Shown here one piece after another: positions 44,858-54,736 of a stretch of DNA of 64,000 nt. Source of the stretch: Comamonas testosteroni (lineage in GTDB: Bacteria > Pseudomonadota > Gammaproteobacteria > Burkholderiales > Burkholderiaceae_C); assembly GCF_014076415.1 (NCBI RefSeq), contig NZ_CP043568.1, forward strand, positions 2,232,001 to 2,296,000. The letters are read 5' to 3'. How positions within the stretch are numbered: the first letter of the stretch is position 1; each line of letters opens with the position of its first letter. The position numbers and the translations under genes are program-made. The notes below the pieces were generated by a model. The model saw nothing but the letters and a program-made list of their open reading frames with translations, ran no database searches and was not told where the DNA came from.

Positions 44858-45089
44858 ATTGCACGCTGCTGCCCGACGGGCCGCTCATCTGCCTGGTTTG
44901 ATACATCGCAACCGCTGCAGTATCGATTCGTCGCTATGCGAGCCATGGGTCGAGTTGCTGCCGGGCTGCAGCAGTCAAGTGCTGCAGCAGATGCTGACCT
45001 CACGGGTCCGCAGCGAAGCCTGGAATCCTGGCTTCGGAGCGCTGATGAAAGAGCAGGGGATCCGCTGAGTCGCGGTAGCTTCAGAAACA

Positions 45090-45118
45090 AAAAACCGCAT
45101 GGGAGGCATGCGGTTTTT
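45090..45118 (-). terminator. Intrinsic terminator of the cytochrome c gene
   Basis: A 12-bp perfect stem AAAAACCGCATG / CATGCGGTTTTT with a 5-nt loop; minus-strand reading ends in a T-run. Confidence 0.92.
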
Positions 45119-45157
45119 GATAACGGCCCTGTCTCGCGCCGTTGAGAAGCAGTCGAT

Positions 45158-45466
45158 TTACTTCTGCGTCAGAATCCAGGCCACCAGCTTCTTGGCATCG
45201 GCATCGTTCACCTGGGGATTGGCGGGCATGGGCACGGGGCCCCACACGCCGGAGCCGCCCTTGATGACCTTGGCAGCCAGCTTGTCGGCAGCATCCTTCT
45301 GGCCTGCATACTTGGCGGCGACATCCTTGAATGCGGGACCAACCAGCTTTTTGTCAACAGCGTGGCAGGCCATGCAGTTCTTGGACTGCGCCAGGGCCTG
45401 ATCGGCCATGGCAGGGGCCACGGCAGCGGCGGAAAGGGCGAAAGCGATCAGAAATTGCTTCATCAT
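45158..45466 (-). CDS. Periplasmic class I cytochrome c (c551/c552-like)
   Basis: A 102-residue exported monohaem cytochrome. It has a signal peptide (about 21 residues, ending AMA) and haem site CMACH near residue 31. The likely axial Met is in GPVPMPANPQ near residue 80, and a C-terminal helix AKKLVAWIL closes the fold. It is a soluble electron carrier that could feed oxidases such as the cbb3 enzyme encoded 13 kb away; that link is inference. It is monocistronic. Confidence 0.93.
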   Translation of the reverse strand: MMKQFLIAFALSAAAVAPAMADQALAQSKNCMACHAVDKKLVGPAFKDVAAKYAGQKDAADKLAAKVIKGGSGVWGPVPMPANPQVNDADAKKLVAWILTQK

Positions 45467-45576
45467 GAGTTCCCAGGGTGCGGGGTTAAAGTTGATCTTT
45501 TAGCGCATTGTAGTGCTTGGCTTGTGTACTCTCCAGTGCACTCTGTGTTCTGGAAAATCAACAAAAAGGGGGATGT

Positions 45577-45816
45577 ATGTATCTGTTAGGTTTGGCGATC
45601 GTGTTGTCGCTGCTCAAGCTGGCTGAGATCGGGCCTGTCGCAGGCTGGAGCTGGTGGCCGATTCTGGGCGTTTATGGCGGGGCTGCCGCCTGGTGGGCCT
45701 GGGCCGATGCTTCCGGCTATACCAAGCGCAAGGCCATGGACAAGATGGACCGGCGCAAGAAAGAGCGTATCGAACGTCAGAGGCAGGCCATGGCACCGGG
45801 TCAGCGACGTCGTTGA
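45577..45816 (+). CDS. Small Trp-rich membrane protein (TIGR04438-like)
   Basis: A 79-residue protein with two hydrophobic segments: MYLLGLAIVLSLLKLAEIGP and a tryptophan-rich one (GWSWWPILGVYG, AAWWAWADA). A strongly basic tail RKKERIERQRQ follows. This fits the small Trp-rich protein family known mainly from Burkholderiales, function unknown. AAGGGGG lies 4-5 nt before ATG 45577; an out-of-frame ATG overlaps at 45573. Confidence 0.8.
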   Translation: MYLLGLAIVLSLLKLAEIGPVAGWSWWPILGVYGGAAAWWAWADASGYTKRKAMDKMDRRKKERIERQRQAMAPGQRRR

Positions 45817-45956
45817 GTGGCGAATCAGGCATCGTGATTGACGATGTCTGGCGATTGTTTTGCCTGACAGCCCGCCATGGGCTAGGCATCGCTGCCTTGC
45901 AGTGCTGGGCCATAATCCAAAGAATCATTTCCCGATAACGTCTTATAGCGAACCCC

Positions 45957-47816
45957 ATGCCCGCATACCGTTCCAAAACCTCCACTGGCGGCCGCAACAT
46001 GGCCGGTGCGCGCGCCCTGTGGCGTGCCACCGGCATGAAAGATGGCGATTTTGACAAGCCCATCATTGCGATTGCCAATTCCTTCACCCAGTTCGTGCCT
46101 GGCCATGTGCACCTGAAGGATCTGGGGCAACTGGTCGCGCGCGAGATCGAGGCGGCCGGCGGTGTGGCCAAGGAGTTCAACACCATCGCCGTGGACGATG
46201 GCATCGCCATGGGTCATGACGGCATGCTGTATTCGCTGCCCAGTCGCGACCTGATCGCGGACTCGGTCGAGTACATGGTCAATGCCCATTGCGCGGATGC
46301 GCTGGTGTGCATCTCCAACTGCGACAAGATCACTCCCGGCATGCTGATGGCCGCGATGCGCCTGAACATTCCGGTGATCTTTGTTTCCGGCGGCCCCATG
46401 GAAGCCGGCAAGACCAAGCTGGCCAACCCCGAAACCAAGACCATCGAGTTCAAGAAGCTGGATCTGGTGGATGCCATGGTGATCGCGGCCGATCAACGCT
46501 ATTCCGACGCCGAAGTGGCCGAGGTGGAACGCTCCGCCTGTCCGACCTGCGGTTCCTGCTCGGGCATGTTCACCGCCAATTCGATGAACTGCCTGACCGA
46601 AGCGCTGGGCCTGTCCCTGCCCGGCAACGGCACCGTGGTCGCTACGCATGCCGACCGCGAAGAGCTGTTCCTGCGCGCCGGCCGCCGCATCGTCGAGCTG
46701 GCCCGCGACTATTACGAGAACGGCAACGACAACGTGCTGCCGCGCTCCGTCGGCTTCAAGGCGTTCGAGAACTGCATCACGCTGGACATCGCCATGGGCG
46801 GCTCCACCAATACCATCCTGCACCTGCTGGCCATCGCCCAGGAAGCGGGTATCGACTTCACCATGGCCGACATCGACCGCCTCTCGCGCGTCGTGCCCCA
46901 GCTGTGCAAGGTGGCGCCCAACACGCCCAAGTACCACATCGAAGACGTACACCGCGCCGGCGGCATCATGGCCATCCTGGGCGAGCTGGACCGCGCCGGC
47001 AAGCTGCACACCGATGTGCCCACGGTGCATGCCAAGACCATGAAGGATGCGCTGGAGCAGTGGGACATCATGCGCACGCAGGACGAGGCCGTGCGCCACT
47101 TCTACATGGCCGGACCGGCCGGCATTCCCACGCAGGTGGCGTTCAGCCAGAACACCCGCTGGCCCAGCCTGGACCTGGACCGTGCCGAAGGCTGCATCCG
47201 CAGCTACGAGCACGCTTTCAGCAAGGAAGGCGGCCTGGCCGTGCTGCGCGGCAACATCGCGCTGGACGGCTGCGTGGTGAAGTCCGCAGGCGTGGACGAG
47301 TCGATCCTGGTGTTCGAAGGCCCGGCCCATGTGGTCGAGTCGCAGGACGAGGCCGTGGCCAACATCCTGGCCGACAAGGTCAAGGCTGGCGATGTGGTCA
47401 TCGTGCGCTACGAAGGCCCCAAGGGCGGCCCCGGCATGCAGGAAATGCTCTACCCCACCAGCTACATCAAGTCCAAGGGCCTGGGCAAGGCCTGCGCGCT
47501 GCTGACGGACGGCCGTTTCTCGGGCGGTACCTCCGGCCTGTCCATCGGTCACTGCTCTCCCGAAGCGGCAGCCGGCGGCGCGATTGGTCTGGTGCAGAAC
47601 GGCGACATCATCCGCATCGACATTCCCAACCGCAGCATCAACATGCTGGTCAGCGACGAAGAGCTGGCCCGCCGCCGTGAAGCGCAGAATGCCAAGGGCT
47701 GGAAGCCTGCCCAGGCGCGTCCCCGCAAGATCTCCGCGGCCCTCAAGGCCTATGCCAAGCTGGTGACCAGCGCCGACACCGGCGCTGTGCGCGATCTGTC
47801 GCTGCTCGACGATTAA
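45957..47816 (+). CDS. ilvD: Dihydroxy-acid dehydratase
   Basis: A 619-residue iron-sulfur dehydratase making the 2-keto acid precursors of valine, isoleucine and (through ketoisovalerate) leucine and pantothenate. It opens [20 protein letters not shown]. Cluster cysteines are visible in [12 protein letters not shown] near residue 122 and in [16 protein letters not shown] near residue 195; the C-terminal [16 protein letters not shown] motif is conserved. The length fits the E. coli-type [4Fe-4S] enzyme. It is followed by its own terminator. Confidence 0.97.
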   Translation: MPAYRSKTSTGGRNMAGARALWRATGMKDGDFDKPIIAIANSFTQFVPGHVHLKDLGQLVAREIEAAGGVAKEFNTIAVDDGIAMGHDGMLYSLPSRDLIADSVEYMVNAHCADALVCISNCDKITPGMLMAAMRLNIPVIFVSGGPMEAGKTKLANPETKTIEFKKLDLVDAMVIAADQRYSDAEVAEVERSACPTCGSCSGMFTANSMNCLTEALGLSLPGNGTVVATHADREELFLRAGRRIVELARDYYENGNDNVLPRSVGFKAFENCITLDIAMGGSTNTILHLLAIAQEAGIDFTMADIDRLSRVVPQLCKVAPNTPKYHIEDVHRAGGIMAILGELDRAGKLHTDVPTVHAKTMKDALEQWDIMRTQDEAVRHFYMAGPAGIPTQVAFSQNTRWPSLDLDRAEGCIRSYEHAFSKEGGLAVLRGNIALDGCVVKSAGVDESILVFEGPAHVVESQDEAVANILADKVKAGDVVIVRYEGPKGGPGMQEMLYPTSYIKSKGLGKACALLTDGRFSGGTSGLSIGHCSPEAAAGGAIGLVQNGDIIRIDIPNRSINMLVSDEELARRREAQNAKGWKPAQARPRKISAALKAYAKLVTSADTGAVRDLSLLDD

Positions 47817-47872
47817 GTTACGTTTGTTTCGTCATTTCGTCAGCGCGGCCTCCCATGCTGACGGACAATCCC

Positions 47873-47906
47873 ACAGCCGCTCGATGCAAGTCGCGCGGCT
47901 GTTTTT
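47873..47906 (+). terminator. Intrinsic terminator of ilvD
   Basis: Stem ACAGCCGC / GCGGCTGT with a 14-nt loop and five T residues. Confidence 0.7.
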
Positions 47907-47931
47907 ATTGTCTTGCCAGAAAGTGATCTCC

Positions 47932-48939
47932 ATGTCTTTCGCTGTTCGCCCCTCCTTCTTGTCGAAGACAGCAGGGCTGCTGGCCTTGCTGGGGGCATTG
48001 ACGGCGCAGGCTGCAGAAGGGCGTTACCCGCAGCGTCCCGTGCGTCTGGTGGTCCCTTTCACACCCGGAGGCTCCACCGACATCGTGGCGCGACTGGTTG
48101 CCGATGCCATGCACACGACTATGGGTCAGCCCGTGGTGGTCGACAACCGCTCCGGCGCCAGCGGCTTCATCGGGGCCGAGGCCGTGGCCAATGCGGTGCC
48201 TGACGGCTACACGATCGGCCTGGGCACCATCAGCACGCTGGTGGTCAATCCCATCATGCTGCCTCAGTCGGCACGCATAGATCCTGCCAAGGCCTTTGTG
48301 CCGGTGGTTGCACTGGCATCCATTCCGTCGGTGTTCTCCGTGCATCCCAACATGGGTGTGCAGAACTATGCCCAGTTCCTCACTCTTGCGCGCAGCAAGC
48401 CGGGTCAGTTCAATATCGGCTCGGCCGGAGTAGGCTCCATCGGGCATCTGATTGCCGAGCGTCTCAATGTCGATCTCAAGCTCAAGCTGCACCACATTCC
48501 CTACAAGGGGCAGGGGCCGGTGATCAGCGGCGCATTGTCGGGCGAGACCCAGGTGCTCAGCGATCAATACCCCTCGTCGGCTCCGCATGTGGCTGCGGGC
48601 CGCCTGGTTCCGTTTGCCGTGGCTGCACAGGAGCGCTTGCCTGCCCTGCCGCAGGTGCCCACGTTCAGGGAGTTGGGTCACCCTTCGCTCAACGATCTGG
48701 CCATCACCTGGTTCGGCATCGTTGCTCCGGCAGGAACGCCGCAGGCCGTCGTGGCCAGGATCAACGGCGCTGCCAACGCGGCCTTGCAGGATCCTGCCGT
48801 GCAGGAGCGGTTGCAGGCCATGGGCGTGCAGGTATTGGGCGGCACACCGCAGCGATTGAGCGCCATGATGGATGAGAGCGCCAAGGTCGTGCGCCAGACC
48901 GTGCGCGAGCAGGGCCTGGCGGTGGACAAGCCGCATTGA
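47932..48939 (+). CDS. Bug-family periplasmic solute receptor (TctC-like)
   Basis: A 335-residue orphan receptor. ATG 47932 is chosen because the longer frame from 47824 crosses the ilvD terminator. A signal peptide ends near TAQAAEG; family blocks RPVRLVVPFTPGGSTDIVAR, VVDNRSGASGFIGAEAV and HIPYKGQGPVISG follow. No TctA/TctB genes lie nearby. The adjacent ilvD is on the same strand but terminated, so it gives no firm clue to the ligand. Confidence 0.9.
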   Translation: MSFAVRPSFLSKTAGLLALLGALTAQAAEGRYPQRPVRLVVPFTPGGSTDIVARLVADAMHTTMGQPVVVDNRSGASGFIGAEAVANAVPDGYTIGLGTISTLVVNPIMLPQSARIDPAKAFVPVVALASIPSVFSVHPNMGVQNYAQFLTLARSKPGQFNIGSAGVGSIGHLIAERLNVDLKLKLHHIPYKGQGPVISGALSGETQVLSDQYPSSAPHVAAGRLVPFAVAAQERLPALPQVPTFRELGHPSLNDLAITWFGIVAPAGTPQAVVARINGAANAALQDPAVQERLQAMGVQVLGGTPQRLSAMMDESAKVVRQTVREQGLAVDKPH

Positions 48940-49102
48940 CGCTTGAAGGAGCGCCGCCTGCGCCGCTGGCGCCGGATGCAGCAGGATGCCAGGTCGAGGT
49001 TTTTCGCATCAGGGGGCTTTGAGCCGGTGAATGAGGCCCTGCAGCGTTCTCGGAGCATGCAGTTTTGCAGAAACGTCATCGGCCTGCGGCACAATGCCTG
49101 AC

Positions 49103-49936
49103 ATGCTGATGTATCCGCACATTGATCCTGTAGCCGTGCAGATTGGCCCGCTGGCCGTGCACTGGTATGGCATTACCTATCTGGTGGCCTTTGGTCTGTT
49201 CCTGTTTCTGGGCACGCGCCGACTGCACCACCCTCCATTCAAATACATGACGGGCGAGCGTGCCTGGGCGCGCAAGGATGTGGAGGACATTCTCTTTCTC
49301 GGCGTGCTGGGCGTGGTCGTGGGCGGGCGCATCGGCTATTGCCTGTTCTACAAGCCCGGCTACTACCTCTCGCATCCGCTGGAGATTCTTGCCGTTTGGC
49401 AGGGCGGCATGAGTTTTCACGGCGGCCTGCTGGGCGTCATCGGCTCCATGATCTGGTTTGCGCGCTCGCGCAGGCGCAACTGGCTGGAAGTCGCAGATTT
49501 TGTGGCGCCCTGCGTGCCCACAGGGCTGGCTGCGGGCCGCATCGGCAACTTCATCAACGGCGAACTCTGGGGACGTTTTGCGAGTGCCGATCTGCCCTGG
49601 GCCATGGTGTTCCCGCAAAGCGGCTCCATGCTGCCGCGTCATCCCTCGCAGATCTATCAGTTCCTGATGGAAGGGCTGCTGCTGTTCATCATCCTGTGGC
49701 TTTACGCGCGCAAGGAGCGCAAGCCCGGCCAGGTCGCGGCGGTTTTTCTGATCGGCTATGGGGCCTTCCGCTTCATTGCTGAGTACTTCCGCGAGCCCGA
49801 CGACTTCCTGGGCATTCTGTCGCTGGGCATGAGCATGGGGCAGTGGCTGTGCATTCCCATGATCGTGGCCGGTGTGCTCATGTGGGTGTGGTGCGGCAAG
49901 CGCCAGGCCTACGCGGTTCAGCGGACCACGGCCTGA
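49103..49936 (+). CDS. lgt: Prolipoprotein diacylglyceryl transferase
   Basis: Lgt transfers diacylglycerol from phosphatidylglycerol to the lipobox Cys, the first step of lipoprotein maturation at the inner membrane. The protein has about 277 residues and seven predicted helices. Conserved motifs are [42 protein letters not shown] (with the essential His) and the signature [20 protein letters not shown] 49103 is chosen to match the family N-terminus; 49094 and 49109 are alternatives, and no strong ribosome site decides. Several lipoproteins encoded here (efflux adaptor, channel, SodC) would be its substrates. Confidence 0.95.
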   Translation: MLMYPHIDPVAVQIGPLAVHWYGITYLVAFGLFLFLGTRRLHHPPFKYMTGERAWARKDVEDILFLGVLGVVVGGRIGYCLFYKPGYYLSHPLEILAVWQGGMSFHGGLLGVIGSMIWFARSRRRNWLEVADFVAPCVPTGLAAGRIGNFINGELWGRFASADLPWAMVFPQSGSMLPRHPSQIYQFLMEGLLLFIILWLYARKERKPGQVAAVFLIGYGAFRFIAEYFREPDDFLGILSLGMSMGQWLCIPMIVAGVLMWVWCGKRQAYAVQRTTA

Positions 49937-49954
49937 AGGCCAAATCCAGAAAAG

Positions 49955-49977
49955 CGCAGACTCCGGTCTGCGTTTTT
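49955..49977 (+). terminator. Intrinsic terminator of lgt
   Basis: Stem CGCAGAC / GTCTGCG with a TCCG tetraloop and five T residues. Confidence 0.9.
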
Positions 49978-50091
49978 CATGGCGTGCCATGCGAGGCCGA
50001 AAAACTGCACATAATGGCTGAAAGCGTTACTGCAATTGCGGTATCTGCTTCTTCAATGAGAGCATGATGGTGCTGGAACAAGGAGATGCAT

Positions 50092-51507
50092 ATGGGGTGG
50101 GCAGCCGAGTGGATTGAGCAAACCAAGCTGTGGGTGCGCGGTGCAGAGGGCGAGAAGGGCGATGGCCAGCATCGCCCGCTGGCACAACGCCTGGAAGCCA
50201 CCTTGCGTCGTGGGGAGGAGGCGCTGTCGCCGCGCGAGCTGCGTCGCTTGCTGCAGGACATGCAGCAGGTCGCCGATACCGCGCTCAGCGACGTGGAGGG
50301 TGGCCGTCACGCGCAGCTGCTGATGGACTGGTATGGCAAGGCCGACCTGGCCGCACGCAAGGACTTCTGGCTGCTGGCGATTGAAAAGTTCGGCCCTGAT
50401 GCCAAGGCCCTGCAGGCGGCCCGCGAGCGCTACGACAAGGCGGGCAGCGATGTGGAGCGTGGCGAGGCCGAGATGAGCCTGCGCCGCGCCCTGGTTTCAT
50501 CGCGCACGCGGCTGTTGCAGCGTTTTGCCCAGCCCAAGGGCGGCATGGGCTTTCTGGTCGACATGCGCGCCGAGTTGCTGGCCTTGCCCAAGGCGGAGCA
50601 GCACTATGTGGCGCTGGACGCCGAGCTGGAGCATCTGTTCTCCAGCTGGTTCGATGTGGCCTTGCTGGAGCTCAGAAGCCTGAACTGGGATTCGCCTGCA
50701 TCGCTGCTCGAAAAGCTGATCAAGTACGAGGCAGTGCACGATATCCGCAGCTGGGCCGATCTGAAGAATCGCCTCGACAGCGACCGCCGCTGCTATGGGT
50801 TCTTCCACCCGCGCATGCCCAATGTGCCGCTGATCTTTGTGGAGGTGGCACTGCTGGACAAGATGGCTGGCAGCATGGCTCCGTTGCTGGACGAGGCCGC
50901 AGCGGCTGCCGATCTGGCCAAGGCCAACACCGCCATCTTCTATTCCATCAGCAACACCCAGACCGGACTCAAGGGCGTGAGCTTCGGTGATTCGCTGATC
51001 AAGCATGTGGTGGAGACGCTCACGCAGGAGTTTCCCAAGCTCAAGCAGTTCGCCACGCTGTCGCCGATTCCGGGACTGCGCAGCTGGCTGAGCAAGAACG
51101 GCGATGCGGCGCTGGCGGAGCTTGACGACAAGCAAAAGGCAGCCCTGGAAAAAGTCGCCGGCGGAGTGAGTGCCGCGCAATTGCTGGCTGCACTGGACGA
51201 TCCCGGCTCGCTGCCGGAGAAATCGGTGGTGCGTCAGGCTGCCATGTTCTGCGCTGCGCGCTATCTGGGTCGGGAAACTGCCAAGGGTCGTCCGCTGGAT
51301 GCCGTGGCACGCTTTCACCTTGGCAACGGTGCGCGCGTGGAGCGCCTGAACTGGGCGGCAGACCTGTCGTCCAAGGGGCTCAAGCAATCCATGGGGCTGA
51401 TGGTCAACTATCTGTATGACCTCAAGCGCCTGGACAAGCACCGCAGCCTGTTGGCGCAGAGCAAGATTCCCGTTTCCTCGGAGATCGAATCACTGTGCAA
51501 GGGTTGA
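50092..51507 (+). CDS. matA: Malonyl-CoA decarboxylase
   Basis: A 471-residue enzyme releasing CO2 from malonyl-CoA to give acetyl-CoA. The start ATG 50092 has AAGGAG 6 nt upstream, better than ATG 50086. An N-terminal helical domain (to about residue 170) precedes a GNAT-like catalytic domain with LFFSSWF-like LEHLFSSWFDVA, FHPRMPNVPLIFVEVAL, the Ser-containing SISNTQTGLKGVSFG block and the catalytic His in VARFHLGNGARVERLNW. A Bug receptor and malonyl-CoA synthetase follow on the same strand, forming a malonate-use cluster. Confidence 0.94.
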   Translation: MGWAAEWIEQTKLWVRGAEGEKGDGQHRPLAQRLEATLRRGEEALSPRELRRLLQDMQQVADTALSDVEGGRHAQLLMDWYGKADLAARKDFWLLAIEKFGPDAKALQAARERYDKAGSDVERGEAEMSLRRALVSSRTRLLQRFAQPKGGMGFLVDMRAELLALPKAEQHYVALDAELEHLFSSWFDVALLELRSLNWDSPASLLEKLIKYEAVHDIRSWADLKNRLDSDRRCYGFFHPRMPNVPLIFVEVALLDKMAGSMAPLLDEAAAAADLAKANTAIFYSISNTQTGLKGVSFGDSLIKHVVETLTQEFPKLKQFATLSPIPGLRSWLSKNGDAALAELDDKQKAALEKVAGGVSAAQLLAALDDPGSLPEKSVVRQAAMFCAARYLGRETAKGRPLDAVARFHLGNGARVERLNWAADLSSKGLKQSMGLMVNYLYDLKRLDKHRSLLAQSKIPVSSEIESLCKG

Positions 51508-51619
51508 GTGCATCGCGGCTCGCGCTGCGCCCGGCCTGAGCCGGCTTTTGCTGCTGCGTCTTCCAACCACAAGCCTGGCGGCGGCGATGCGGCTGACCGG
51601 GCGCGCAGAGGAGACATGC

Positions 51620-52636
51620 ATGCAGGATTCTTGGGCAAAGAGCGTGGGTTTGCAGCGGCGCACGCTGCTTGGGTCGACGGGGGCATTTTTAGCGGCAGGG
51701 GCGTGGGGCTGGTCCGGCATGGCCCAGGCATCGGAATGGCCGAGCAGGCCTGTCAATCTGATCGTGCCTTTTCCTGCCGGCGGTGGCACCGACACCTTTG
51801 CCCGACCGTTCTCTGCCCAGTTTGCCAAGACTTCGGGCAAGACCCTGGTGATAGACAACCGCGGTGGCGCGGGCGGTACGCTGGGTGCCAGCATTGCGGC
51901 CAAGGCCGCACCCGATGGCTACAACTTCTTCATGGGCGGCACCCACCATGTGATTGCGCCATCGGTCTATCCCAAGCTCGAATACGATCTGGAGCGCGAC
52001 TTCATCCCGCTGGCGCTGCTGGCCAGCGTGCCGCAGGTCGTGGTGGTCAATCCCAAGAAGGTGACGCATGCCAGCTTGCAGGCTCTTGTTCAGGACCTGC
52101 GTGCCAACCCCGGCAAGTACAACTATGCCTCGGCAGGGCCGGGTTCCTCGCACCATCTGGCGGGCGAGTTGTTCAAGCTGCAGACCAAGACCCAGATCAC
52201 CCATATCCCCTACAAAGGCGCAGGGCCGGCGCTGCAGGACCTGATTGCCGGCAATGTGGACATGCTGTTCGATGGCCTGGGCTCATCGGCCCAGCATATC
52301 AAGGGTGGCCGCATCAAGGCCTTGATGGTGGCGGGTGCCAAGCGCAACCCCGCCTTTCCCGATGTGCCCAGCGCGGCCGAGTGCGGCCTGCCGGACTTCA
52401 CCGTCACCACCTGGTATGGGCTATGGGCCCCCAAGGGCACACCTGCCGCCGTGCAGCAGCAGATGCTGGACGAGGTGCGCAAGATCGGTGCCGCCGAGGA
52501 CATCAAGGCTGCCTGGGCCAAGAACGGCGCCGATTACGGGCAGCTGAGCCAGCCGCAGTTTGCCAGCATGGTGCAAAGCGAGATCCAGCGCTGGGCCCAT
52601 GTGGTCAAGGCGGCGAATGTGAAAATTGACTCCTGA
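51620..52636 (+). CDS. Bug-family periplasmic receptor in the malonate cluster
   Basis: A 338-residue TctC-like receptor. The start ATG 51620 has GAGGAG 6 nt upstream. The leader contains QRRTLLG followed by a hydrophobic stretch, so Tat export is possible, unlike the two other Bug receptors here. Family blocks RPVNLIVPFPAGGGTDTFAR, VIDNRGGAGGTLGASI and ITHIPYKGAGPALQDL are clear. It sits between matA and matB, so malonate or a related short dicarboxylate is the predicted ligand. No transporter membrane subunit is encoded here. Confidence 0.9.
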   Translation: MQDSWAKSVGLQRRTLLGSTGAFLAAGAWGWSGMAQASEWPSRPVNLIVPFPAGGGTDTFARPFSAQFAKTSGKTLVIDNRGGAGGTLGASIAAKAAPDGYNFFMGGTHHVIAPSVYPKLEYDLERDFIPLALLASVPQVVVVNPKKVTHASLQALVQDLRANPGKYNYASAGPGSSHHLAGELFKLQTKTQITHIPYKGAGPALQDLIAGNVDMLFDGLGSSAQHIKGGRIKALMVAGAKRNPAFPDVPSAAECGLPDFTVTTWYGLWAPKGTPAAVQQQMLDEVRKIGAAEDIKAAWAKNGADYGQLSQPQFASMVQSEIQRWAHVVKAANVKIDS

Positions 52637-52654
52637 GCCTGCTGGCTGCCTTGC

Positions 52655-52681
52655 GGGGCGCCCTTTGCTGACGCCCCATTT
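52655..52681 (+). terminator. Weak terminator-like hairpin between the Bug receptor and matB
   Basis: Stem GGGGCG / CGCCCC with an 11-nt loop, then ATTTT. The short stem makes it doubtful; it may only reduce read-through into matB. Confidence 0.35.
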
Positions 52682-52789
52682 TGAAGAAGTGATTTTTCCA
52701 GTGCCTTGCGCCACCGGCCAGGCCAGGGCCGGGCCTATGATGGCCATGGACCTTTTGCTTTCACCGTTTCCGAGTTCGACAGCATCACG

Positions 52790-54352
52790 ATGACCGACAT
52801 GCCTCAAGCCAATCTTTTCAGCGCGCTGCGCGCTGCATTTCCTGCGGATCTGACGAAAATCGCCGTGGAGGCCATCGAGCCCGATGGCTCCAGCCTCTAC
52901 TACACCTGGGCCGATCTGGAGCAGGGCAGTGCACGCATGGCCAATCTGCTGGCCTCGCTGGATCTGCCCGAGGGCAGCCGCATTGCGGTGCAGGTGGAAA
53001 AGTCGGTCGAAGCCATGATGCTCTACCTGGCCACGCTGCGCAGCGGCCATGTGTTCCTGCCGCTGAACACGGCCTACCAGAGCGCCGAGATGGAGTACTT
53101 CATCACCAATGCCGAGCCGGCCGTGGTGGTCTGCTCCCCCGGCTGTTTTGGCTGGGTGTCCAAGATTGCCTTCAACCACGGCGTGGGCCATGTCTACACC
53201 CTCGGCACTGATCGCACGGGCAGCTTGCTGGAGCGTGCGGCGCACCATAGCGATGAGCACCAGGTCGCTGCGCGCCGCGCCGACGATCTGGCGGCGATTC
53301 TCTACACCAGCGGCACCACGGGGCGCAGCAAGGGCGCCATGCTCAGCCACGGCAATCTGCTGAGCAATGCGGCCATGCTCAAGGTCTACTGGGGCTGGCA
53401 GGACGGCGATGTGCTGATTCACGCGCTGCCCATCTTCCATGTGCATGGCCTGTTTGTCGCCATTCACGGGGCGCTGCTCAACGGCAGTCCCATGATCTGG
53501 TTTGCCCGCTTCGAGCCCGAGGCCGTCATGGCGCGCTTCAAGGATGCGACCGTCTTCATGGGGGTGCCAACCCTTTATGTACGCATGCTGGCCGATGCCA
53601 GGCTGGACCGCGACATGGCTGCGCACATGCGTCTGTTCATCTCGGGCTCGGCGCCCATGCTGATCGAGACCTTCCGTGCCTGGAAGACACGTACCGGTCA
53701 CACCATCCTTGAGCGCTATGGCATGAGCGAGACCATCATGCTGACCTCCAACCCCTATCAGGCAGATGCGCGCTATGGCAATGAGGCCGAGCGTCGCGGC
53801 GCAACCGTCGGCTTTCCCCTGCCTGGCGTGGGCGTGCGCATTCATGGCGATGACGGCAAGGCCCTGCCCGCAGGCGAGATCGGCAATATCGAGGTGCAGG
53901 GCCCCAATGTCTTCAAGGGCTACTGGCGCATGCCCGAGAAGACGGCAGAGGAGTTCACGGCCGACGGCTGGTTCAAGACCGGCGATGTGGGCCTGCAGGA
54001 CGAGCGCGGCTATTTCAGCATTGTGGGGCGCAGCAAGGACTTGATCATCTCGGGCGGCTACAACGTCTATCCGGCCGAGGTGGAGGGCTTCATCAACGAT
54101 CTTCCCGGTGTGGATGAAAGTGCCTTGGTGGGCGTGCCGCATCCGGACTTTGGCGAGGTCGGCGTTGCCGTCATCGTGCCGCGCAAGGGCGTGCAGCTGG
54201 ATGGGTTGAAGATTCTGGAGTCGCTCAAGGCCAGGCTGGCCAATTTCAAGGTGCCCAAGCGCTGCTATGTGGTGGACAGCCTGCCGCGCAACACCATGGG
54301 CAAGGTCCAGAAGAAGCTGCTGCGCGATCAGTATCAGCAGGAGTTCTCCTGA
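52790..54352 (+). CDS. matB: Malonyl-CoA synthetase
   Basis: A 520-residue ANL-superfamily ligase forming malonyl-CoA from malonate, ATP and CoA. The P-loop-like motif YTSGTTGRSKGAM is near residue 170, followed by ERYGMSETIMLTSNPY, GWFKTGDVG and the hinge GRSKDLI; the adenylation-domain Lys lies in PRNTMGKVQKKLL near the C-terminus. The sequence blocks and gene neighbourhood (malonyl-CoA decarboxylase, Bug receptor) favour MatB over general acyl-CoA ligases. The start ATG 52790 lacks an obvious ribosome site; ATG 52799 is an alternative. Confidence 0.92.
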   Translation: MTDMPQANLFSALRAAFPADLTKIAVEAIEPDGSSLYYTWADLEQGSARMANLLASLDLPEGSRIAVQVEKSVEAMMLYLATLRSGHVFLPLNTAYQSAEMEYFITNAEPAVVVCSPGCFGWVSKIAFNHGVGHVYTLGTDRTGSLLERAAHHSDEHQVAARRADDLAAILYTSGTTGRSKGAMLSHGNLLSNAAMLKVYWGWQDGDVLIHALPIFHVHGLFVAIHGALLNGSPMIWFARFEPEAVMARFKDATVFMGVPTLYVRMLADARLDRDMAAHMRLFISGSAPMLIETFRAWKTRTGHTILERYGMSETIMLTSNPYQADARYGNEAERRGATVGFPLPGVGVRIHGDDGKALPAGEIGNIEVQGPNVFKGYWRMPEKTAEEFTADGWFKTGDVGLQDERGYFSIVGRSKDLIISGGYNVYPAEVEGFINDLPGVDESALVGVPHPDFGEVGVAVIVPRKGVQLDGLKILESLKARLANFKVPKRCYVVDSLPRNTMGKVQKKLLRDQYQQEFS

Positions 54353-54497
54353 ACCCGGTCGAAGCGGACGCCAAGCGTTGGTTTTTGGCTGCAATATTGC
54401 CTGTGTTTCAGGCGCTTGTCTTTTGACTTGACTCCTGAAAAGTGAGCTGATTGTGCAGTCTGTAAGCCATATTCAGCATTGAATCGACTCAAAAATA

Positions 54498-54525
54498 AAG
54501 CGGCTTGTACGCAAGCTGCTTTTAA
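54498..54525. terminator. Terminator hairpin after matB
   Basis: Stem AAGCGGCTTG / CAAGCTGCTT (one G-T pair) with a 4-nt loop, then TTTAATTT. A/T-rich flanks would allow use from both strands. Confidence 0.7.
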
Positions 54526-54590
54526 TTTGTGAGTTGCAAACGGCGGCCCTTGAGCGGCCTGTGTCACCGAATATCTGGGACAAGCCGGGC

Positions 54591-54673
54591 CAGGAACGCC
54601 CGGTCAGGGACGCCCGGTCAGGGACGCCCGGTCAGGGACGCCCGGTCAGGGCGACCGGCCGGGGCGACCGGCC
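54591..54673. repeat. 14-bp tandem repeats
   Basis: The unit CAGGGACGCCCGGT occurs three times exactly (54605-54646), preceded by one copy with a single change (CAGGAACGCCCGGT, 54591-54604) and followed by two degenerate units built on CAGGGCGACCGGCC. The unit length is not a multiple of three and no gene covers it. Confidence 0.9.
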
Positions 54674-54698
54674 AGGGCCGTCCCCCAGTACAGATGCC

Positions 54699-54736
54699 AT
54701 CCCCTCAAGGGAAGCCGCTAAGCGGCTCAGGGGGAT
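54699..54736. repeat. Nested hairpin element downstream of the universal stress gene
   Basis: An outer stem ATCCCC / GGGGAT and an inner perfect stem AGCCGCT-A-AGCGGCT. This CCCTTGAGGGG-type hairpin looks like another Comamonas dispersed intergenic element. It begins 4 nt beyond the usp stop and could terminate or stabilise that transcript, though it lacks a T-tract. Confidence 0.6.

Larger units (their letters stand above)
44807..45157. other. Gene-free stretch between typA and the cytochrome c gene
   Basis: It holds the two terminators listed separately; between them, 44858-45089, I see no gene with credible composition or ribosome site and no recognisable RNA. Confidence 0.5.

Noticed and set aside
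44859..45068. Short open frames between typA and the cytochrome c gene
   Set aside because: No ribosome site, no recognisable composition, and position between two facing terminators.
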